From positions 1,674,001-1,738,000 of the forward strand of contig NZ_JAXAFK010000001.1 in NCBI RefSeq assembly GCF_033898505.1: a stretch of DNA of 64,000 nucleotides, given 5' to 3'. The notes beneath the pieces were generated by a model. The model did not search any database, was not told where the DNA came from, and was given only the letters and a program-made list of their open reading frames with translations. Made by a program: the position numbers and the translations under genes. The DNA comes from Pectobacterium carotovorum (lineage in GTDB: Bacteria > Pseudomonadota > Gammaproteobacteria > Enterobacterales > Enterobacteriaceae). Below are positions 53,634-61,600 of this stretch, one piece after another; position 1 is the first letter of the stretch, and the number at the start of each line of letters is the position of its first letter.

Positions 53634-53894
53634 TCATTTTGGATAGGAGACCGCAATCTTAGACTCATCACATATAAATCCTTCATCGGCTTCATTATGC
53701 GGTGTTCTATCCGTGTAAAAATATCTTAGCATTGGCTCTTGGGTTTTTATTTCAACGCATAACTTTTGAGATATTTTTTTAGAAAAAAATATCACTTGAG
53801 GAAATCCAATCAATCCATATGAGACCTCCTTTACTGAGTTACCCTCAGCAAGAGATAATTCAATGACATGGTTTATATGAGGTGAGTTTGTCAT
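53634..53894 (-). CDS. Small unknown protein in the CDI island, candidate immunity protein
   Basis: An 86-residue protein with no recognised domain, AT-rich in codons, no signal peptide. Start MTNSPHINHVIELSLAEGNS follows an AGGATG ribosome site. It is 80 bp after the displaced immunity gene 2. Such short AT-rich genes in this position are often immunity genes whose toxins have been lost. Confidence 0.6.
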   Translation of the reverse strand: MTNSPHINHVIELSLAEGNSVKEVSYGLIGFPQVIFFSKKISQKLCVEIKTQEPMLRYFYTDRTPHNEADEGFICDESKIAVSYPK

Positions 53895-53974
53895 TTTACA
53901 TCCTAATTTTATTTACCGTAATATAAAATAAAACGCATCATTAATTATAGTTATTCAGAGGGCCATTTTTGAAA

Positions 53975-54376
53975 TCATTTGTACTGAAAAGAGATTTTTC
54001 GATTACTTCCCAAAATCCCTCCACGATAACGCATGATTTTTTGATTCACTATGTAGATAATTTTCAATTTTCCCCACACAGACTCATCTTCATCAGAAGC
54101 TGTAACTAACGCTTCAACAAGCCCAGTTGCTACCGCAGTTGCTAAATCAGTATTTTCTGAAGTTACTCCCATTTCGATATGCTGGAAAAAATTTAATTTA
54201 TCTGACTCTCTTAACAATGCCAATTGGTTCACTAATGCCTTACCTACCAATGAGAACAATAAAATTGTCGGTGGAGGATCTGGTAACCAATATTCGATGC
54301 TATTGTTTACTTCATTTTTGATGTACTCTGACCTCTGAGTAAACATACTCAGATACTCATTAACGTATTCATCCAT
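53975..54376 (-). CDS. Candidate immunity protein of displaced toxin 2
   Basis: A 133-residue protein starting MDEYVNEYLSMFTQRSEYIK, with an AAGGGAAAAAG ribosome site. Its helical start and the central LVGKALVNQLALLRESDKLN helix look like the DUF7674 immunity group (uncertain). The start overlaps the end of the displaced toxin tail by 8 bp, the coupling expected of a toxin-immunity pair. Composition is clearly more AT-rich than in cdiA. Confidence 0.68.
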   Translation of the reverse strand: MDEYVNEYLSMFTQRSEYIKNEVNNSIEYWLPDPPPTILLFSLVGKALVNQLALLRESDKLNFFQHIEMGVTSENTDLATAVATGLVEALVTASDEDESVWGKLKIIYIVNQKIMRYRGGILGSNRKISFQYK

Positions 54377-54524
54377 TACTTTTTCCCTTAAGAGCATTTT
54401 GCATATCTTTAAGAACGTTTTCAACCGCAGCTCTATCACTCGAAGAAGCTTGAGGGTTTTTATTCAACCTAATACCAGACAGTCGGTGATTGTGGCTGTT
54501 GAGCGCGGTATTTAGGGATGAGAT
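54369..54524 (-). pseudogene. Displaced CdiA-type toxin C-terminal tail 2
   Basis: A frame of 51 sense codons with no start codon lies between an upstream TGA (54525-54527) and its own TGA, which overlaps the next gene. It reads as the soluble, Lys/Asn-rich end of a polymorphic toxin (LNSHNHRLSGIRLNKNPQAS, then ENVLKDMQNALKGKSNG). Lack of a start and overlap with an immunity-like gene point to a displaced cdiA-CT fragment. Toxin class not identified. Confidence 0.62.
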
Positions 54525-54537
54525 TCATCATAAAAAT

Positions 54538-54900
54538 TTAGATTAGATCTTCACCATTAAGAAGCACAATAACGTTCTTTTCCCCTAACTCTCGTCTGAA
54601 CACATCTGCTATTTCAGAAGTATTCAACTCGGAGAAGGATTTATCATTGACCGCGACTAAAAAATAGGACTTCGGTTCTTTTAAACCAAATTCCTCAGCA
54701 ACCAATAACTTAGTTTCTTGGTTGTACTTTTCGATACGATCATCAATTAATTCAAGTTGTTGACGGCTTAAAATTACATGCGGATCAAACATAAGATATG
54801 AGCCATCAAAGAGATGTCCAGTAGCCTTCCTCACCATATCTAATCTTTCCTTCAACTCATCGATACTTATTGAGGTGTAACATGTTATATCAATTGACAT
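54538..54900 (-). CDS. Candidate immunity protein of displaced toxin 1
   Basis: An unrecognised 120-residue protein starting MSIDITCYTSISIDELKERL, acidic and soluble, with an alpha/beta pattern. An AAGG ribosome site within the upstream toxin tail's end serves its ATG, 9 bp beyond that tail's stop. Position directly behind a toxin fragment marks it as the likely cognate immunity gene. Confidence 0.68.
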   Translation of the reverse strand: MSIDITCYTSISIDELKERLDMVRKATGHLFDGSYLMFDPHVILSRQQLELIDDRIEKYNQETKLLVAEEFGLKEPKSYFLVAVNDKSFSELNTSEIADVFRRELGEKNVIVLLNGEDLI

Positions 54901-54909
54901 TTACGCACC

Positions 54910-55065
54910 TTACTTGATCTTTATTGGTTTTCCGGACTGGTCAATAACAATAACTTTATCTAGCCCTTTTATAGGCCAGTCATGAAATTGTTTTTGTAAA
55001 TCGCTAATATTTGCTTTCGTATCTGCCAAATTGATAACGACATTGCTTGCGCCGCACTCAGGAAG
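54910..55065 (-). pseudogene. Displaced CdiA-type toxin C-terminal tail 1
   Basis: A frame of 51 sense codons without start, beginning after a TGA at 55066-55068. It reads like the end of a nuclease-type CdiA toxin: ASNVVINLADTKANISDLQ, then FHDWPIKGLDKVIVI, then SGKPIKIK. The pattern I/V-L-x-DWPIxGL-KVIVI recurs at the ends of several CDI toxins. It is fused out of frame to a copy of the cdiA pretoxin core. Confidence 0.65.
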
Positions 55066-55163
55066 TCACTCCCTGTGCCATATTTCTGAATCTCGGCCTT
55101 GTAGGTCGGTGATTTCGTCAGAGCCTTTTTATAAACTTCCCATTCCTGCGCCGAATCACCGAA
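55049..55163 (-). pseudogene. Partial copy of the cdiA pretoxin core
   Basis: On the minus strand this reads EWEVYKKALTKSPTYKAEIQ followed by KYGTGSDFLSAAQA. The intact cdiA has WEEYKKALTESPTYKAEMQK followed by YGTGSDFQRAAQA (around 56760-56870), and the nucleotide sequences agree closely. It is one frame off from the toxin tail that follows. The copy is evidence that the displaced toxin arrived by recombination with, or duplication of, a cdiA 3' end. Confidence 0.8.
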
Positions 55164-55238
55164 TCAGTTATCGTCACCGTCGAACGCGGTAAACAGCTCA
55201 TTGAGACAGAACTCCGGTTCTGACAGGCAGATATAAAA

Positions 55239-55265
55239 ATCCCGGCCTGTTTGAGAGGCCGGGAT
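55239..55265 (-). terminator. Terminator of the cdiA-cdiI operon
   Basis: ATCCCGGCCT (55239-55248) and AGGCCGGGAT (55256-55265) form a 10-bp stem with a 7-nt loop, followed on the minus strand by TTTTTATAT, just after the cdiI stop. Confidence 0.88.
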
Positions 55266-55274
55266 TAGCATTAT

Positions 55275-55664
55275 TTAAGATCTGGATAGTTTTTCTATTT
55301 TCTCTATATCCATAACTATCTGACTATCAAATTTATTTTTATCCAATTGATTTAAGAAGGAACTAATTCTTCGAAAACAAGGTAATGCAACTTTTATCTC
55401 ATCACTATTTAAAGAGGATATAGACGATATTAATTGTCCATCATAATCCTCTCCAGCCAGAGGGTCTTGCTTTAAAATAACTTCAGCTTTTGGCAAAACA
55501 TCGGCTAAAAAAAGATCTTGCCTTATTGCTCGAGCAACATCACCAACACCTAACTCATCGAGAGAAATATCTATAATACTACCAAACCATTCATCTAAAG
55601 ATGAATTTTCATTCGATTCATAATTGCTATTACTAATCAGTAATAACTCTCTAAATGTTGTCAT
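55275..55664 (-). CDS. cdiI: CDI immunity protein
   Basis: The 129-residue protein protects its producer from the CdiA C-terminal toxin. It carries LDEWFGSIIDISLDELGVGD, VARAIRQDLFLADVLPKAEV and LKQDPLAGEDYDGQLISS, a pattern I know from a CdiI family (CdiI_3-like). Its ATG overlaps the cdiA stop (ATGA), giving translational coupling. Composition is AT-rich like the toxin end. A strong terminator follows directly. Confidence 0.85.
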   Translation of the reverse strand: MTTFRELLLISNSNYESNENSSLDEWFGSIIDISLDELGVGDVARAIRQDLFLADVLPKAEVILKQDPLAGEDYDGQLISSISSLNSDEIKVALPCFRRISSFLNQLDKNKFDSQIVMDIEKIEKLSRS

Positions 55665-58600
55665 ATTCCGTGCCCCTTTATCGCTGATTCAAGTTTATTA
55701 ATAGCATCAGTTGCTCTTCCATAAGCTGCCTGCGCCTCAGGATTATTGACATTTTTTAGTGTATTCGCATGATTTCGAAGACCATTAAGAGTGTCGTTCA
55801 TTTCCTTCATATGATTCCAATACTTACCACTACCATCAGGCTTGATTACTGGATTACTATCCATATCTTTCAATGTACCGGTGATATCATGGTCTTTAAT
55901 CGAGTTCTTAATCAGATTATCGATCTTCTTAACCGCGCTTTCCTGCTTCTGATTGAGTTTTTGAACAGGTTTATCATCCTGCTGTTTAGGATCATTTTCT
56001 GGCGGAGGTGGATTACCAGTTCCTGAACCTGTACCGCCCAATTCCTTTTTCTGATCATCGGTAAGGTTTTTACCTAGATTCGGATTAGAAGCATTTTCAG
56101 AACCGTACTTATCCTGAAGCGAGTTCAGATACTTCACGGTAATCTCATCATTACCCATCATGTTCAGTCTGATGAGATGATCCAGTTCATCCGACGAGAG
56201 ATTGTCCGCGATTTCTTTCGCTACAACACCGGTAATACCCGCTTTCACACCGAGTTCAAGTAACTTTTCAGCAACCTTGGTTCGGCATGGTGCCGCTATC
56301 GCACATCCTTCAACCAACGCTTTGCCGAAGAAGTTATTCTCCACCGCATTACGCCCAGACTGCGCGCCGCTGGCGGCAGAAGCAGTGCTGTTGCTCGCCA
56401 GACCGGACAGCAGGCCAGACGCCAGCAACGAGAGGGCGCTGACTGACTGCTTTTCCTCTTCCGTCAGGTCGTTCGCCGTCTTGCCGGGATATTGATCGGC
56501 CATGATGGCGCGGGCAGCCAGTTCACCGCTGGAGGCACCGATGGCCCCCGCGGCCGCATCCTGACCTGACAGCTGGGCAACTACCGCCCCCACAACCGCG
56601 TGCGCCATCGCGTTGGCTGCGATATCCGACGCCGTGATTTTACTTTCATCCTTCGGTAGCGTGACATCTTTCACCAACTGGGCCAGATACGGTGATGCGC
56701 CGCTGGCAATCGCTTTCTGGATGTCCCCACCCGCCAGTGCCTGAATTGCCGCCGTCGCCGCCTGTGCCGCACGCTGGAAATCACTGCCCGTGCCGTATTT
56801 CTGCATCTCGGCCTTGTAGGTCGGCGATTCCGTCAGCGCCTTTTTATACTCCTCCCATTTATTCGCCGGATCGCCCTCTTTCGGACGCTCGACGGTGGCA
56901 TCGCCTTTAGCTTCCGCGGCGTTCTGCGCTTTCAGCTCGCCTTCCGTGCGCACGATATCCATCACCTGCGCGCCGATTTCACCAATCAGCTGCGCCTGTT
57001 TCAGGCGTTTCTGCTCTTTCTCTTTGTTAAAGATCGGGCTGAGCGCGTTGTTCGCGTGCTCAACGTCACGGCTCAGCGTAGCGATATCCTGCACCTGCTT
57101 CGCTGTATCCCGCAGCAGCAGGGTGCCGTCACTCACCGCCGCATAGGTGGTGCTGGATGCATTGCCGCTGTGACCCAGCGCCATCAGCGCCGACGGCACG
57201 TTCATCGCCAGCGTCGACAGCATACTGCCGTTCAGGGACGGGCTGGCACTGAGGCCGATACCACTGTGTTCTACCTTGAATTCGGCTTTGTTGCTGAGCC
57301 CGCTCCAGCCCAGCGTCCCCGTGTCCAGCCGGTTTTTCTCGGCGCTGGCAGTGGAGCCAATGACCGCAGCGTCAAGCTGGGTGTGCTCACCGGTTTTTAT
57401 ACCAAATCCGTCTTTACCCGCAAAGAGCCCGGTCTGCTGCTGCACGCTGTCATAATTGCTGTGCATCTTGTCTTTGCTGAGGCTGATATAGCCGCTGCCG
57501 CCTCCGCCGCCCCAGGTAAAGCTGCCGCCCGCCGAGCCGCTAACCTGTTTAGAATCATAACGCTCGCTGTCCTGCTGACTTTGCAGCAGCAGGTTACGTC
57601 CGGCATCAACATCAATGCGCTCGCCGTTTACCTGCGCGCCAGTCAGCCGCGTATCGCGCTCGCTTTTCAGCGTGACGTGGTTACCCGCATCCACCGTCGT
57701 TTCTGACCAGCTATTGCCCGAACCGGTTTCGCGCCCTTTCGCCGCATTGACGTTGGCGAAAATGCTGAGCCCCGCGCTGCCGTTGCTTAAGCCCACGCTG
57801 ACGCCGATATTCCCGCCGCTGCTGCTGTTCTTACCGCTGATGTCCTCGCTGTTGCGTGCCGAGAGCAGGTGGATATCCCGCGCCGCGTTCATCAGGACAT
57901 CGCCGCCCGCCTTAAGCTGGCTGCCCGCGACCGTGATATCTCCGGTGCGTGACTCGATGCCAATATCTCCCGCCGCATTCAGCGTCGAGCCAAAGCTCTG
58001 CTTCTGCTCGCTGGTCTGGCTGGAGCGAGAGTTTTGCGCCCCGAGCGAAACGCTGACGCCGACAAAAGACGACTGCCCCTTATTGTTCAGTTCGGACTGG
58101 CTGCCCTGATAGGCCTGATAACCGGCCAGTCCGGCCTTCATGCCCTGAAGCAGCGCCAGCCGACCATCACTTTCACTTTTTGCCGCCTGAATGCTCTGCA
58201 CCGCGCTGTTAAGCGCCGACCCTACCACACCAGACAGCGCCACGGTCAGACCCGCAGTTTTCTGCTGAAACTCCTGCTGCTGTTTGCGTGTGTCATAGCC
58301 TGGGTCGATGGTGACGTTGTTGCCTTGCAGGAAGATGTCTTTTCCGGCCACCATATCGGTGCCGCTAAGGGTGACATCATTCCCGGCCTTCACCGTCACC
58401 GAGTCGGTCGTGCTGCCGAGGGTGCTGATGCTCTGGCTTTGTGTCGCCGCCTGATCGCGCAGTTTCTGGCTGGTCGAGGTTGAACCGATGGTAAAGCCGA
58501 TGCCGCCGCCGCTGAACAGGCCGCTTTTCTTCTTGCTGTGCTCTTCATAGTTCTGATAGTTCTCTACGCTGGCCGCGGTGTTGACATCATTATTTGCCAG

Positions 58601-61600
58601 TAACGTCACCTGCTTGTCGCCGACCACGGAAGAGCCTTGCAGGTTGATATCCTGATTGGCCGCCATCGTGACACTGTCACCCGACAGCAAACTGCCTTTC
58701 TCATCGGTTTGCAACGTTTCCCGCAGGGTATGCGTCACCGTCTTCGAGAAGGCCTTTTTCTTGACCTTCGTTTCTTCAAAGAAGGTGTGCTGCGTTTCGG
58801 TGGCCGACAGCAGGTTGATGTTGTTACCCGCCTGTGCCGTCACCGCACCGCTCGCCACACCCTGCGCCGCCTGCAAGTTGATATCTCTGCCCGCCTGCAA
58901 GTTCAGGCCCTTGCCCGTCGTTAACTCGGTACTCTGCTGGGTGATGTTTTGCTGCCAGTCGGCATGACGGTTCCACCAGTTGCCGCTGTAGGTTTCTTCC
59001 TCTTGGGACAGCAGGTTGAGATCGCGTCCGGCTGCCAGTGTCGCATTGCCTTTGGCGTTCAGGCTGGCCGCTTCTGACAGCACATCCCGCCCAGCCACCA
59101 GATTCAGATCGCCCCCGCTCAGGAGCTGGCTGTTTGCCACCTCCTGCGTGCGGCGCTGTGCGGTACTGCCGCCCTGATAGAGCGTCTCTTTCAGCGTGTC
59201 CTGTGCGGTCAGGCGAATATCGTTGCCCGCCGCCAGCGTCAGCGCCGTGCCGCCGGAAAGCGCGCTGGCATCAATCTGCACGTCCTTACCTGCCACCGCG
59301 CTCAGCGCGCCGCCCGCACTGATGGTGCTGCCCTGCACGGCCGTGTTCAGCGCGGTGTTGCTGCTGCCCCAGCCGATATCGACACGATTATTGGTCAGCG
59401 TCAGCGCCTCAATCGCGACATTACCTTTGGCGTTCAGCGCCATGTCCTGTCCGGCGTTGAGCGTAGCCGCCACATTGCGGATATCCTTGCCCGCGCTGAG
59501 TGCCAGGCTGTTGCCCGCGACGATTTCGGCGGTTTTGCCCAGTTCAGTAAAGACCAGCGAGCCAGTGCCGCTGTGGGAAGCCGTCGGCTGTGCGGTCTGG
59601 AAGTTGCGGCTTTCGGTTCGGTTGATGATATCGCCGTTGATGCTGGCGAGCTGCAGCGTGTTGCCTTCCATCCGGCTGCCGCTGTTGGTGATGTTATTCA
59701 GCGCCACCAGATTCAGGCCGCCGTCTGATTTGATCAGGCCGCCCTCGTGGTTATCAATCTTGTCGCCGCTGGCAATCGCCAGCACGTCAACCGCCTTGAG
59801 CGTACCGCTGTTGGTGACGCTGCCGCCGGCGTTCAGCTCAATTTTATTCGCGACAATCGCGCTGCCCTGCAGGTTGCTTTTATCCGCCTGCGCCAGATAC
59901 AGCTTCGGCGCCAGCACGGTCTGCCCGTTGACCTCGATATTTTCCCACCAGACCATGCTTTGGCTGAGGTTCGCGACCTGATCCGGCGTCAGGCTGACGC
60001 CCAGTTGCAGGTTCATGCCTTTCTGCGCCGCGGCCGCGTTATCCAGCAGCGTCTGCATTTGTTCCAGATCGGAGCCGGTGCCATTCAGGTGACGCTGCCC
60101 GCTCTGTTTCAACACCGCCTGACTGATGTAGCGGGTATCAAACTCCGCGTCCCCAAGGAAGCGGTAATCGTGGTCTGCATCCAGATTCAGCTTATCCAGC
60201 AGATAGGACGAGCCCAGCACCCGGTCGGTCTGCGTCCACTGAGAGCGCGTTTCGACCGGCACCACCGTGGACGGCTGCTGCCCCAGTAGCGTCTGCAAAT
60301 CGCTGAACAGCGCGTTGTCCACCTGTCCCAGTTGTTCCAGTTTCGGGTTGGTGTGGATCAGGTAGCGGCTGTCGGCATTCGGATCGACAACCAGCAGCCC
60401 GTTATTGCCCGTCGGCAGCGGGTAATCGGCAAGCGGATTGGTGCTCAGGTTTTGCAGCCCGTTGCCGATGGCGCTCAGCAGCGCGGCGGCAGAGAGAGGC
60501 TGTGGCGCAGAAGGCGACGTTCCGCCCGACGGGGTGTCTACACTGACCGCGGGCTTCGGTGCGTCAACCGCTGCCATGCCCGGTGTGGTCAACACAGCAG
60601 GCGTGCCCACCGTGCCCGCTATCGTGACGCCCGTTGCGGTATTGTCCACGTTAACCGGCGTCAGGCTCTTGCCGCCATCGGGCCGCTGACCTGTCGACGT
60701 CAGTGCGACCGCATCGGGGTTGTTGACGTGACCGGAGGTTGAAGGCTGTAGCACCACCGCATCACCGGTGTTGAGCGTCAGCGGCCCGGTGGTATTCGGA
60801 GCCGCAATTACCGCGCTGATGTTATCCGCCTGCGCGCCCGCTTGCAGCACGGTGCCTGCCTGCTGCGTCAATTCGACCGCATCAGGATTGCTGACGTGGC
60901 TGGAAGTCGAAGGTTGTAAGACCACCGCGTCGCCAGTGTTCAGCGTCAGCGGTCCGGTGGTAGTCGGGGCCGCGATGGCCGTGGTGATGTTGTCAGCCTG
61001 TGCGCCCGCGTGCAGCGCGGTGCCCGCCTGCTGCGTCAGCGTCACCGCTTTACCCGTCGCATTCACGCTTGCAGCATTACCTGACAGCGCAGCCTGTCCG
61101 TTCCCTGCTTGGGTAACGTCTACCGCACTGGTGTTAAACGACGAATCCTGACTGGCCAACTGGCGCGTGGTCTGCTTCTGCAAGGGGGATAACGTGGTAG
61201 CCACATCCAGCACCGGTTTGGTTGCCGCAGGCATAAACCCGCCGCTGCCCGGCTGTAGCGTGGTATTGCTGATATCCTGTTTAAAGTCGGCGGTAATGGT
61301 GCCACCTGCCTGAATTAACGCGTTATAGCTTTCGCCCTCGGTTTTTTCGTAGGTTGGAGTGCCTGATAATTTATAAGACATATATTTGTTCATTACACGA
61401 TCATGCTTATCTATAAATTTACTAGGCCTCGCCACTTTCCCCCTTTCTTTATAAGAAATATGTTCATAAACCAAATATCCGAAATAATCACCTGATTTAT
61501 ATGATAAATTATTTAATTTATCACCTTTCAGATTGATGTTTTTAATCGCTTCCAATATAGATGATTGATTTGCAAAGTCATTAGAATATAAGAAAGCATC

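Noticed and set aside
55166..55275. 35-codon minus-strand frame running through the cdiI terminator
   Set aside because: It starts ahead of a strong terminator stem and has no protein signal; it is probably chance, though it is in frame with the cdiA core copy.
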